Position numbers and translations under genes: made by a program. From positions 85,193-149,192 of the forward strand of contig VXBP01005592.1 in assembly GCA_013400115.1 (NCBI GenBank): a stretch of DNA of 64,000 bases, given 5' to 3'. The notes below the pieces were generated by a model. That model saw only the letters and a program-made list of their open reading frames with translations. It was not told the origin of the DNA and did not search any database. Of this stretch, positions 1 through 12,800 are shown piece by piece (position 1 is the stretch's first letter; each line of letters opens with the position of its first letter). The stretch is from Rhinopomastus cyanomelas (Eukaryota > Chordata > Aves > Bucerotiformes > Rhinopomastidae).

Positions 1-1160
1 CAGATCCCCTCCTGCAGCTTTAATTACAAATTGGAGCCAGGTTGCAAGCAAACACAGCTTTCTGTGGCTATGATCTGTGGCACATGAAGAAGACCCCAGC
101 CTGTCTCCCCAACAAGGAATTTATGCTCTGCTTGCAAAAGGTTGCCTCATAATCCCTTGGTTTTCAGCACAATGTGCACCAAGAGTCTTCTGACTTCATG
201 AGAACAGCTTTTGGATTTTAAATAAATCACTCTTTAGAGTGTTATCCCGGACAAAACCCTGCTGCAACACCAAAAAGCAACAAGCTCAAGTGAGAAGGCA
301 GCCACAAAATCCAGATTTAAAGGCTTCTCAGATTAAATACATACGTCTGCATCAAGTCATCTAACTAAACATTTCTTTTTTTCATTTAATTTTAAAAGAC
401 ATTATTAATCTTCAAGCTTTTTCAATAGATTTAAAAGTTAGTATCTTAAAGGAATCATGAGCATTACATATTCTCCTCCCAAAATTTAAAATAAAATAAA
501 ATACAGTGTTTTAATTGGACAAGTAATTTCCTCTGGTGTACTACCTAGCAAAAAAGATAAACGTATATTGATTGTTAATGGCTTCTACACAACAACCACA
601 ACTTCAAACTTCACCAAATAGGAGAGCTTCAGTCTCAAAGAACCTAAGTCTCTTGTTGTGATAAGTAAAATTATACCCTAAAAAAGTTACCAGAAATTAA
701 AGACAACTTGAATGTCTGTACATGAGGTTAAGGGTAGGTGGAGCCTGACATGTGGTATCCACTGAGCATTTGACAAACATCACCAAGAAACTAATGTGAG
801 GAAAATGAGCTCCTGATTTGACCTCCTGTGTATTGAGAAGACTGGTGATGTGTCAGGAAGCAGACACCTTCAAACAGCTGCCAGATTCTGCAGTATTGCC
901 TTCTATTGCTCGGTGCCTTGCATGTTTCCTGGGTTTGTGGCTTTCCTACTCACGGCATTCTTATTTCTTTACTTAAAGCTTTTTACAGGGGAAGGTGTCT
1001 GAAAATAGCTGAATATGTCATGTCAAAGACACAATAAGGTTTTAGAGACAATCCTTGGGATTGCAGAAATCTTCAAGGGGGAACATGGAGAAGTGTTTTT
1101 TTATTTCGGTCTTCCAGCTTGTTCCTGAGTAACAGCAACACTAGGGTAAAAACAAAGAAA
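1..1160. other. Intergenic, no gene seen
   Basis: AT-rich non-coding DNA with short A/T tracts, for example around 480-500. I see no splice-framed conserved protein segment, RNA gene or repeat family that I can name here. Confidence 0.6.
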
Positions 1161-1229
1161 GGTTGAATACTAGATGATCTTTCGAGGTCCCTTCCAGTCC
1201 ATAATGATTCTGTGATTCTATGAATATAT
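1161..1229 (+). mobile_element. CR1 3' tail fragment
   Basis: The last ~70 bp of a CR1 LINE in sense orientation: the conserved block resembling GATGATCTTTCGAGGTCCC, then two 8-bp tail units (ATTCTGTG, ATTCTATG). It is severely 5'-truncated. It faces the next CR1 tail to tail. Confidence 0.85.
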
Positions 1230-1240
1230 GAGCTAGATAT

Positions 1241-1665
1241 CACAGAATCACAGAATAATTGTGGTTGGAAAGGACCTCCTAGATCACCAATTCCAACCAT
1301 ACCCACAACAACAAAAAGCCCCTAAATACCTGATTGATCAACAAGCACAAACCAATCCCTACATGCCTGCCACTACAGCAGGGCATGAAGCACCATGTCT
1401 ACAAGTTTCTAAAATACCTTCAGGGGCGGTGACACAACCACCTCCATGGGAAGGCCATGCTAGTGCTTCACCACTCTTTCTATAAAGAATTTCTTCTTAA
1501 TATCCAATATAAACTTTCTTTGCCTCAACTTCAGACCATTTCCCCTGGTTTTGTCATTATTACTAAGAAGAAGAGGCCAACATCCACCTCTCTACAACCT
1601 CCTTTCATGTAGTTATAGAGGGCAATAAGGTCCCCCCATCAGCCTCCTCTTCTCCAAGCTAAACA
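1241..1665 (-). mobile_element. CR1 LINE, 5'-truncated
   Basis: Antisense CR1 3' end. It begins with the reverse-complement tail (CACAGAATCACAGAAT), then the conserved 3' UTR block, and ends within the region that normally encodes the C-terminus of ORF2 (reverse complement of the 'SLEKRRL' segment). No open frame survives. Confidence 0.85.
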
Positions 1666-1863
1666 GAGTCACAGAACATGTAAGTCTCAGCAGTACCAAG
1701 ACTAAACAGCTGGTTTCTTAAGTTCTGTCTAGCATATGAGTTGACCTCTTGTTGTGTTGCAACAGGTTTTCCATGATGCACTGCTCTATTCTGTCTGTCC
1801 GCTGTGAAGTCAAAGAACGGTGTCCCGCGTGGAACACTTCCCCTAAGTGGCTGGTATTTGTAC

Positions 1864-1893
1864 AATCATAGGGTTGGAAGGGACCTCCAAAGT
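1864..1893 (-). mobile_element. CR1 tail fossil
   Basis: About 30 bp matching the reverse complement of the CR1 3' end (AATCATAGGGTTGGAAGG and following bases). Only the terminal block is present. Confidence 0.55.
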
Positions 1894-2391
1894 AAGAAAA
1901 CTACTAATTTCTAAGAGAGACTTCACTAAATGACCAGGATCGACACCAGGCAGAAGATTTAGCAATTAGTACCACGACAAAGGTCTGCAGTAGCCTCACA
2001 TGCCTGATTCTGTTTGGCCATGAGAATACAAGTCTTGTTCCATAGACAGTTCAGAGTATCCAATTTTCTACCAGTTGTTCCAAGAATGTCACCAGAGGCG
2101 GCAATAAAAGCTATCACAGCAAAGTGGCTGAGGCCACCACTTCTTGCCTGCGCTATTTTGGCTGCTGTGTTAATGGCATTTTAATGCTGCCTTTTTTAGA
2201 AAGAATAGTCACAGCCATGCACATCAGAAAAGAGTGCAGGCTCTCCTTGGTCGGAAAATGTTTTGGCTAGTTTGCAACACCATCACACACAGGCTGAGGA
2301 TGAACGTTTCCCAAGCTGCTCGTGTTGTTATTTGCTCAGCTGCTCAGCCAGATCATCCGTATTTTCCTACACATTCTGCACAATCAGCAGA
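1894..2391. other. Intergenic, no gene seen
   Basis: Unique-looking non-coding sequence between two CR1 copies. Nothing recognised. Confidence 0.5.
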
Positions 2392-2612
2392 TCACAGAAT
2401 CGTTCAGGTTGGAAAAGACCTCCAACATCATCCAGTCAAACCATGAGTGCAACTGTTCCAACCCATCACTAAACCCTATCCCAGCAATCCAATCTCCTCC
2501 CTGGGTGCCCGTTCCAAGGACTGATGGTCCTTTCCTGGAAGAAGTTTTTCCTCATGTCCAACCTACAACTCCCCTGGTGCAACTTGAGGTTGTTTCCTCT
2601 TATCCTGTCACC
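2392..2612 (-). mobile_element. CR1 LINE, 5'-truncated
   Basis: Starts at the reverse-complement tail (ATCACAGAATCG) and runs through the conserved GGTTGGAAAAGACCTCC block to the segment matching the last ORF2 codons. It is more diverged than the other copies, so probably an older subfamily. Confidence 0.8.
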
Positions 2613-4436
2613 ACCCAGCATCATGCACATCCATCAGTTCACACGTGCCACGGGAGCAGTATGGGCAAATCCGAGGAGGGCCGGCAGATCCCACTCTAGC
2701 CAAGCAGAATCCATGCAGTGATGGTGTAGGTTACAATAATACATTTCCTTCTGACCAACTCTTGATTTTTCCACATTGGTTGTTTCTGGCCAGTAGCCAG
2801 CCCAACAAGGCAGTAGCAAGAAAGGTTTTCCAAGTCATCCCCCAGCACTGAAAATGCAAGTGTCCTAGTTCACCCAGGAAACCTCATGGCCAACCAATGC
2901 TGCCAGCCCCCAGAAGTCTGAGAGTGATTTCAGTTCTGTTCTTACACTGTGTGCCTCACGGCCTGCCACTGGCACGTTCACAAACACAGATGAGCCACCA
3001 CACGAGTCGCAGTCTGTGCAGCACATTTTGCAACCCTTTAGCAGCCGTTTCAGTCGACAATGATGCCACAATGCACCGGGCTGTGGAGGCAGTGGTGGGC
3101 ACCTATACATGCCCCTGGCAACCACCAGCTGGTGTAACATCTTCCTGCTGCATCTTTCAGGCTAGGCTTTTCTCCTAGAAAAGCTATTCTCTGAGTCACG
3201 TTTTTTTCAGTGAAGAGCAAAAGAAGAGGCAGAAAGGAAGGAGCTGAGATTAACAACGCACTGCATCTGCCTTCTGGTCCTAACACAAGGCAATTGAGAA
3301 TCTGCCACTCTACAGACACATGTCAGGAGAAAGTGTCCTGATAAAGGAAGGAGACAGCACTCCAAGTGATGGAGGAGAGAGGAGAATAAATGGGGAAAGA
3401 CTGACAAAACAAACAGGAGAACTAGCACTCTACAAATAACAATGGGGGAAATCAAAGGGAAGAAGCAATAGGAAACTATGGGGGCTTGAAAAGTTACTTT
3501 ATAAACTGAGAGGATGAGTCAGAAAAGGTTCCCGATTCCATTTGCAGCCAGTTAATTTGCAGAATATTTGCTTACAAAGCTGAACTGGTTTTGGCAGCTA
3601 CATGGCGTGAGGTTGCAGGCTACGCGGGTGAGAAAGGGAAGAGGACATCTCGCAGGCTATCGAAATAAGCTGAGGGACAATTCAAAAGGAGAGCTCCACC
3701 TCTTTCCACACCTGCTGCTCTCCCGGTCTCTTGGTGAAGCAGTCAGTAGGACTCCTGTTATAAAAAAGCCCAGAGAACAAGCCTGGCTTCAAACACATCA
3801 CCGCTGTCAAAAGAAATGGACACACTTCTGAATTCAGTTCAAGCCCCAAATTCATGCAAGAATATTAAAAAATATTACTAACCAAAAAAAAAAAATCAAG
3901 AATTTATTCCTTGATGCTCGTGGCTAAAACACAACTCAATTGCCAATGAGTCCTCTGTGATCTTGACTCTCTCTTCTGCGCCCCAGTCCATCATTTGCAC
4001 ACTACAAGCCTTGCAAGAGCCGTTCAAGAACTGAGACTTTCACACTTCAATCATGACAGCCAGAGACAAACACACTAAGCTTTCAAGAAAGAAGGAAAGC
4101 TTCTAGGAACAAAAGAAATCCAATGTGTAGCAGATACTGTGGGAAGCACTAAAAGGCACCTTCAGAACAAAAACTGCTGTTTTCACTCCCAAGAAAAACA
4201 CTCACCAGTTGCTACCAGTGCGTAATGTGAGCCAATCAGCAGAAAGCAGGCATGCTGTAACGCACAGGTTACAGCTGGGCAACTACAACAAAGTCATTGC
4301 AAGCCTAGAGATAATGAGACATATCCTTCCCAGTGCCAGTTAGCACAGCTGCTTCAAATCCAGTGTACAGCAGTTCACGCACGCCAACAGCACCACCAAA
4401 GAAGTTGTGCTAGCAGTAACAGTAGACATGATCCAA
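2613..4436. other. Intergenic, no gene seen
   Basis: Non-coding sequence with no recognisable repeat or gene. Short open frames here (up to ~90 codons) show no known motif. Confidence 0.5.
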
Positions 4437-4830
4437 AGTCTGAGGGAGCTGGGTCTCTTTAGCTTAGAAAAAAGGACACTAAGGGATGTTCCCATTAATG
4501 TTTATAAACATGGAAAGTGTAGGTGGCAGGAGGATGGAGCCAGGCTCTTCTTGTGACAGGACAACGGGCAGTGGGTGTCAGCTGGAACATAGGAGGTTCC
4601 ATATGAATGTGAGAAGGAGCTTCTTCACATTGAGGACCTTCACAGTGACCACAGAGCACTGGAACAGGCTGCCCAGGGAGGTCGTGCAGTCCCCTTCTCT
4701 GGAGACGATTCAAACCCACCTGGACATGTTCCTGTGCGACTTGTTCTAGGTGATCCTGCTGTGGCAGAGGGATTGGACGAGGTGATCTTTCGAGGTCCCT
4801 TCCAATCCCTAATGTTCTGTGATGCTGTGA
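4437..4830 (+). mobile_element. CR1 LINE, 5'-truncated
   Basis: Sense CR1 3' end. It contains the ORF2 C-terminal coding region (leucine/arginine-rich 'REL.LF.LE' segment, then a 'WNRLPREVV'-like segment at about 4,660-4,690) and the conserved 3' UTR block, and ends at TTCTGTGATGCTGTGA. Frames are broken. Confidence 0.88.
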
Positions 4831-6228
4831 CAGAGACACTAATCAGTGAGAGCACTTGTGTACTAAGAACTGCTGAAAAGCAGGGAAATCTGGGGAACAT
4901 TCATCTTGTGGAATTCTGCCTGACTACAAAACTCTCAAGAAATAGTCTAGACACAGTGTGACTCAGGGCATTTTCTTGCTCTTCTGTGGGGTTGTCTGTG
5001 CAAGATTGGACCACAGACCCTCAGGGGAATGTCCAGGAACTGACCTGTAAAGTGCGATGTAGGTGTCTCTCTGGAGATTTTGCTTGCCTGACTCTTTCTG
5101 TCGCAAACAATTTGAGTGCAGACAATAGGCTGCTGCTTGGCATCAGGGCCAATCTTTCTACTTTTCCTACTGCTGGCATTTATCGTCTTGCTCTAATGAG
5201 ATTTGCAAGTCGATATAGGAATTCAAGTGCAAAGTAACTTAAGTTTAACCTGTGGAAGAGCAAAACAAAAAAGCATACAATGAAGTATACATTTGCTCCA
5301 GCAAAGCTGCACCACCACAAAAAATAGTTGCAACCATCTTCCTAAACCCATCACCGTGCTAAATTCTTCCCTGCGATCAAACTCCCTGCATCTCAGCCAT
5401 ACCTGACATACCTGTCTCACACATTCCTCCAGAGGACTGGTTCTCTTTCCTCGTGCACTGCCTTCCATGTACTGCCAGCAGTGTATTGTAAACAACCAAC
5501 CAGGCTTTTTTTAGCTGGGCAATTATAAGTAATTTCTTCTCTGTTTAATGCCTCCTTCTGTAATTGTAGCTCCCAGTCACAACCAGATGGCTACTGTGAG
5601 TCTTATTACTAACCCTGCTGTCTAGGCACCTACTTATATTTATTATTCACTCCTGTTTTTCCAAATAAGGACCTTAATGACTGAACTTGTCCTCATTACA
5701 TCCACACTTATATAATAAATATTTCAACTTTAAAATTCAGATTGTACTCAGTGAGAGACCACGTGTCCAGAAAAGCAAATTCAAAGGCCTCTTTGCTACT
5801 CTGTCGAGTGATTCAATACTAATTATATTTTCGCACTTGCTAAAAAAATGACATTTTATAACCCCTATTTTTTTACGAGGTTTTTTTCCCTTGGATTTGC
5901 TCCAAAATAGCTTTTAACTGTTTAAATTAAAAAGATGTTATTAAAAAAAATGAATCCTGTCTTAGCTCTAGAAATGTGATTACACCTTAAGCTTTGAAGA
6001 AACAAGTTGTTAGTCCCCTTGGCTAATTATAATCAAAATGCTGTATAAATGCTTGCCTTTACAAGCTCCTCTTAATTCTGAAGATTTCCTGATCTTCCCT
6101 CTGTCACTGTTGTGGGGATGTAGAGGATCCCCACCTAGAAAACAAACAAAAAAACCCACACACACACTATTTTCAGTGTCTTTGACTTCCATCCAAGCTG
6201 TTCCTGCTGTTACCAGCCAAAAGAAAAG
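4831..6228. other. Intergenic, no gene seen
   Basis: AT-rich non-coding DNA with several T and A runs (about 5,820-5,950). No repeat family or gene recognised. Confidence 0.5.
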
Positions 6229-6268
6229 CGTCCCTTCCAACCCATAACATCCTATGATCCTATGATCC
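6229..6268 (+). mobile_element. CR1 tail fossil
   Basis: Forty bases matching the CR1 terminus (GTCCCTTCCAACCCATAAC) followed by two copies of the unit ATCCTATG, a diverged CR1 8-bp tail. Confidence 0.6.
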
Positions 6269-6612
6269 TCCGGCACCACCCACCAATGCCTCTTGTGTTG
6301 TGCTTTCTTAGTCTGCCTGTCCCTCTGGGAAACTGCTCTTCAGCATGTTAACATCTGAAGGTGCTGAAGAGCCTGTATGGAGCCAACCCACCAGGCACCA
6401 GAGCAAGTACAGCAACCCCCAGGGCATCCTGCTATGTCTGTCACCCGCACCAGGATGGCAACCGGGGACCAGCCCAGTAGCTCTACCACAAACACACGCA
6501 ATAAACAGAGGCACCTGGTGTCCAGGGACAACACTCTTTATGTGGTGGAGATTCTGTTTTTCTATCCACTCACTGCCAGCTGTGATCTAACAAAGCACCA
6601 ACATGAGCTGGA

Positions 6613-6856
6613 ATCATAGAGTCGTCATGGATTGGAAAAGACCTTCAAGATCATCAAGTTCAACCATCCCCACCACAGCCACAAACCACTAACTCATCTC
6701 CTGGAACACCCTGGCTGCCCATTTGTTGGGACGGTGCCTGCAGCCCCTCCCTGGGCAGCCTGTTCCAAGGCCTCCCCAGTCTTTCCAGGAAGAAGCTTTC
6801 CCTAAGATCTAGTTGGAACCTCCCTTGGCACAACCTGACCCCATTTTCTCTTAGTG
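6613..6856 (-). mobile_element. CR1 LINE, 5'-truncated
   Basis: Reverse-complement CR1 3' end. It starts at the tail (ATCATAGAGTCGTCATGG), carries the GATTGGAAAAGACCTTC block, and stops in the ORF2 C-terminal region. Confidence 0.83.
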
Positions 6857-9800
6857 AGATTCACTGGAAGTGCCCTCAATCACAGGAAAGGTTTAGTGAA
6901 ACGTAAGAGCTTGTCATTGATATCTCTTAGGCGAGCATCCCACGCCAGACAAACAGCAATAGATCCATCTAGAGAGCGGATTGAATACTCCTCTGTGTTT
7001 TTAAGGCAGACATTCCTGGCAAATAAGCACCTTCTGTGTGCTGTCCTTCCACACACAGGGGAACGTCCCCACAATACATTCAGATCACCGAGGCGGGCGC
7101 GTTACAGGTTCTAGTTAGCAAACTCTGACAAGCTCGCAGCCTTCCTTCAGCACTGGCCTGGGGAGCAGCACCAGAGCCCACACGGGGAAAGTTCTAGTTG
7201 GCTATGAAGCTGCAGAGGACTGAACTCCAGTAGTGCCTCACACAGACCAGTTCTGTTCAAGGGAGCCAGATGTCCTGACGACAGCTCAGAGCAAAGTACA
7301 GCCAAGCCTGTCAGTGTTATCCCGTGACATTCATACCTGCCCACACCTGCAAGTGCACAGATTATTTTGGCTATAAGTCGCAGTTCATGGCAATTACGAA
7401 TTATTTCAAGACGCCCTTAGATTGTCCTCCCCCATCCTCATTTAGTCGAGGTTGTTTACACCCTGCATCACTGGCAGCTACACAAATTCTCCTCTATTTT
7501 TAACTTCAACAGCAAAACTGCTGGCTGGCATCAGACTAGGACGCAATATGAATACTGATGAAAAGATTTATTAGCTTAAGCAGGTACATTTAGAGATCCA
7601 TTTGTTTTTGTCAAAACAATTTATACCACTTACTCCAGCTCCTAACCTGGGTGGTGCTTTGCTGACTCAGATGCTTACATTTGCAATGCCTTTGAAGTGT
7701 GTTCCACACTGAAGAACATACCTGGCCTGCAATGGAAGCCAAAGAAACCAGCCCCAAACAATCAGTGCCACCCCACACCCCACCCAAAGTCTTACTGAAA
7801 TTTGGTGGCTCCAGCAAGACACCCTGGGAACAGCCAATAACAGTGCTTTCGCTGACAAACGGCAAGTAAATTCCTCTCTCGGTAACCCTCCAAGGATGTG
7901 CTCAGTTACACTGTCAGCAGTTAAGCTATGTCCAGGGAAGGTGAAGATCAGAGATCTGATGACTCAGCAAATCAAGGCTCCACAAGGTAAACACAGAAAA
8001 AGAAATCAAACAGGGACTAGCGTGGTGTGATGAAGGACGTGGCTGAGAAATTGGGTCAGCAGCGTTATCTTGCGTTAACCTACTGCAATCAGCTACTCGA
8101 TTAATCAGCGGGTGAACCGCATCCAAACTGAAGTATCCCCGGGGTAAGGTGCTTTGCACAGGGGGCACACACAGGAGCGGCCCCCGAGCAGAAACACCCC
8201 CTCACAGCACAGAAACTAACCCGTGGGCAGCAAACGAGCCCTCTGAAGGCTGTGCTGACAAATGCAGGGGCTGGGGGCTGTCACCACAGCCCAGCAGCTG
8301 CCTTAGCCTATGAGGAACCTGGCTTGTTCCTCCTGCTGGAGAAGGCTCCAGGGCAGGCAGCACCCATCAGAGCATCTCTGTTGCCCTGCAGCCCGGGCAG
8401 GGTAGAAAGTTAATTCACAACTTCATTCAGAGCTGGCAGAAAGGCAGCAATAAGGTGAAGGGGAAAGACAAGCCCAGAATTTCCTGACATTTAAAAAAAA
8501 GTGTTCCACTATGTCAGGGTGCAAGTGAGTTCCTTAAAGGAACCCCTGACTAACAGTGCCACAGTCAGGGGAGGCAGGGCTGGAATGGAAGCAGCAGCCA
8601 GTGCAGCTTAGGACTTGTCCTAAGTCTCGAGGCCATAAGTCTAATCTCTTTCTGAAATGTCAGCCCCAAATGAGTAAAAATAATGCTTCAAAACCCAGAA
8701 AGAAAGCAATCCATGAAGTCCACTTCTCCCAGTTTATCCCCTAAGCACAGTCACATACGTGTAGCGCTGGCCGTGTAAGGCAGCCTGAGAGGCACCACCA
8801 CTGCCTGAGCAGCAATCACTCAGTCCCCCAGTCACCTTCTCCGTCTTGGACAGCCATTGGCAGCTCCCTCAGAACAGCACTCGGCAGTCACAGGGCTTTA
8901 ACAGATGGCAAGACAGTGGCGCGTTTAAAACCTAAATGTGATGCTGCGAGATCAGGCTGGTGCAGATTTGATAAGAAACAAAAAGCACGACAGCTGTGGG
9001 ATCAATAAGACAGAGGAGAAAACAAATTACCTGCATCTCATACAGTAGGGAACGACTCTACTTGACAAAGGAGTAAAACGACAAGCTTGCTTCTCTGGTG
9101 CTTTCCTGTAGAACGTCTTCATTCCCTTTTCCTACTAATGCTGCTGCAGAGCCACGTTAACCAGTAAAACAGCTCTTCATGCTAAAAGTCCAGGCACTGA
9201 GAATGAAAAGATGCAGGGCACAGACTTCCCTCCACTAGGTATGCTGTCCATACCATCAACCATTGCTTATAAAGGTGGTGGGCACGGCTGAAAATGAGGA
9301 CTGGAGCTGTCTGATTTTGCACCTTGCTGCTCCACTGAGAAGGGAAAGCATGTGTGAAAAGATTAAGCAACTGGATCTTCTGTTTTTGTCTGTCACTACC
9401 AATATTTGGGGAAGACAGGCTGAAAGAGAGACCAGGGAATGTGAGATCAAATCTCAAAGGAAATGCTCAAACATGGATGTAAAAATGACAAGAATCTCTC
9501 CTCTAATTTATAAGTTTGCAAACGTTTGGTCATCTGTGCTCAAAAGAGCAGCATCTCACAACCAGTGTGTGTCCTTGACATCTGCCTGCATGAAGTTGTG
9601 CCTCTTATTCTTGGAGTTCCGATAAAAAACCACGATACCACATGGTGGATGAGGACCTAATACAACAGGAAAGATTCCCGTAAAGACACCAACAACGTGT
9701 TACGTATTTCAGCATTTGAACTACCTGTGGTGTCTCCCCTCTGTCTGCAACTGGGAGCAAAAAATCACCACAGCCATTACTTCACATCTAGCTTCTGAGG

Positions 9801-12800
9801 TCTTCTGCTGATGTCTGTCACAATCTGGGAGCAGTATTAAGTCGCCCAGGCCACGCAGTAACAGGAAGGTTGTCAGGTGGGATTGAGCAACTGTGCCCCC
9901 ATAAAGACTTTCCAGGCTGCTGACACGTGAGGTGGTGGAGTAAGGCAACAAATGGAAAGACACAGAGGAAAAGAGCGCTGTGCTCCTGACACAGTGGAGT
10001 TTGTGTCATGGTACTTTAGGTCATTTTAGTCCTTTTTAGTCCATTCAGGAACTTCCTTAGAGGTGCTTCCCCAGAACAAAAATTTCAGGTCAGAATTGAG
10101 AGTCTTGGGTTTAATTTGAAAAGTTGGTCTGTGAGCTTTCAGAGTACTGGTGGGTGTTACTCTTCCCGAGACACCTTTGTCACAGCAGCACCCGTGGGGG
10201 CAATTGCGCACAGCCACGCGAGCAGAGGGAGGACACGCGTGGAGGAAACAGTAAAGGATGATGGTGCTGGCTGGAGCAAACAGCTGCAGGGCAGCAACGA
10301 GAGAGAAGAGAAAAACTGTTCTCATTGACAGCTGTTGCCTGCACAAAAGAGTCAGCCTTCCTTGCGGAAGGGATGCCCTCAGCCTCAGTTTGCTGCCCTC
10401 TGTCCTAAGGCACAAGACAGCCAACAGGCTTGATGTCACCCTTGCAGAGTATTTAGCTTCTGTTTTACAGCTAGAAAAGAACAGAGCCAAGGCATCCTCG
10501 CTGGGCTGAAACCCCATGGTCTTAGTGCTCAGGGTACTCAGTGGTGCTTCCTCTCCTCTCCACAACCCAGCCTCTACGCAAGCCCACCAATTCCACGTGA
10601 GATTATCAGTTACATGAGATTACTATGTTCGGGATCTTGAAAGGAATTTCTGAGAACCGATGGTGCCCTTGAGGCACTGAGAGTAACCAGGACAATGTCT
10701 CTCACCCCAAGGCCATGCGCTCTGAAGGATTTGGTTAAGTTACATCATGTGTTCCCTGACCCCTCTGCCCGTGTGTGCTGTGTGCTCCCAGGGCACTCAC
10801 ACAGCTAGATTCCTTCAATTGCCTCTTCAGGAAAGCCAACTTTTCCCCAAAGGACCCTCCTAAAGCAATAGAAACTCAATTAAACTGCAGGAGAACAAGT
10901 AATTGAAACAGGTTCTGCACAGCATTCAGAAATCAATCCTTAATTACAAATTTGCAGCCTCCAAAAGGTGAAAGACTGACTCAAACTGTGAAATAGCCTC
11001 TCCAAAAAGCCACAAGAGACTGGGGGTGGTGGAGGTGTGACCAAAAAAACAAACAAACGAAAGGTTTAGGTCTGTTTTGATAGGACTTCTTCCACTACAC
11101 CATCACATACAATCCAAGACAGTGAATGCCACAAGAGTTTCAAGGGATTGACTTTCACGTTTTAGAGAGCTTCTTATGAAGTCTCAAATTCAACAAAGCA
11201 CCCCAATATCCAGCTACTTAGGGAAGTCTTTGCTGACTTGAGGTCCTACACACACACACACGTTTCTTCCCTTTCAATGCTTAGAGTAATTTTTCTGAAG
11301 TTACCTGAGCATCTCTAAGTAAGTACAGAGCAGAAGGATTCTGATCACTTCACGCTTTTGATGTTTATTTTCTTCTCAAAGAATCTCAAAGTCCACTGAG
11401 TGCCAAATCCTGCTTGTTTTTCATCTGCAATTAATACCCCCAAAGGTCTTTGGGACTACTTCTGAAAGTAAAGGCAGCAGGATTTAGCCAGCACCAGCAG
11501 GAAGGGAAAATATGACCATATCCTAGACCCCTGGCACTAAATCCTCGTGAGTAAGCAGCGTGTCGGTGTATATTCCGTGGCTCATCTGGCAACCCAGCAG
11601 TTTCCTGTTTGTATTTTATATTTTCTCCTAAATGACTGTACGGAGACAGATGGTCACACCAAAGGAGGACAGTCTTGGAAAGAAATCTCCTTCCCCCAGG
11701 AATACTTGACAAGATCAGCCTGGGGACTGCCAAAGGAAGATCTTTTGCCAGGCACTTGAATACACCGAAGGCTTTCGTCAGGTTCCAGTTTCCGTGTCAA
11801 ATCCTTACTAGCTACTGCATACAGCACAAGGGAAAGAAGAGCAAAAAGGCTAGAGAAGCCCTTGGCTGCTAGTGACCAGCGTTTGGGAATCATTTTGGGA
11901 ATGTATTATCCAAGAAAGGAAAGCTTTTCTGACTGCATGTTCTGCATCCTCACGAGTGAGCCCCGGGTTGCTGAGTATCTGGCATCCCATCACCAAGATC
12001 TCCAGGAAGATACTTGGTTCCTTCACACTGCAACGGCTCAGGCAGATGAAGTTTCTAAAATACCAGCCATGCACGTTTTACTTTTCTGACTACAGTCTTT
12101 CTCCAGGTAGTTGTAGAGGATGACATTCATTACACAGGTGGCATCACAACCCACACACACTTACATGCTAACTTTGCCCGTCTCTGAATTTTAAGTGCGC
12201 AAGCAAGACTTCGATTATCAACCACTTCCTTTTTAATTTATTGTTTTAAATTTAAGTTTAAAAACATTCAGGTTGTCAGGTTGCACGGATGATTTTTGGA
12301 CAGTGAGATGAAATCAGATGCTGCTCTAATCAGCAAGATGATGATCTGCCAGTTTTGATTTTGATTAACCCAAGTTTCAGAGTTAAAACTGGGGTCAGAG
12401 TAGCAGGAACCTGTCTCAGCTCTTCTCTGTCCGTTTTCCTTGTCCGCAGACTGACCAAGACAGCGTTTCTTTAAGGCGTTCCTGCGTGGCTGAGGCACAT
12501 TCGTCATGAGTTTGAGAGCCAAGGAACAAAGACCAGCCTTGTGAATGGTGGGTTTTAACACTGGATTACATTTCATGATGTAAATCATAAAATCTGGAAC
12601 CTTGGAATCAGAAGACACACGATTGTGTCGTCAGTGACCGGTTTAGGAACGCTTCCGCTTTCTTCACGATAATAAACACAGATTCCAAGGCTAAAGGTGG
12701 GTGCTCACTGGACTTGTACAGGTGTATCAGGATCCTTAAGTTACACAAGCAGAGAGGGTTTCTGCAAGAGGGCTTAAAGGAAACAGTACAGAGAACACAA

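Noticed and set aside
11248..11261. (CA)n microsatellite
   Set aside because: Only about seven units; too short to be notable.
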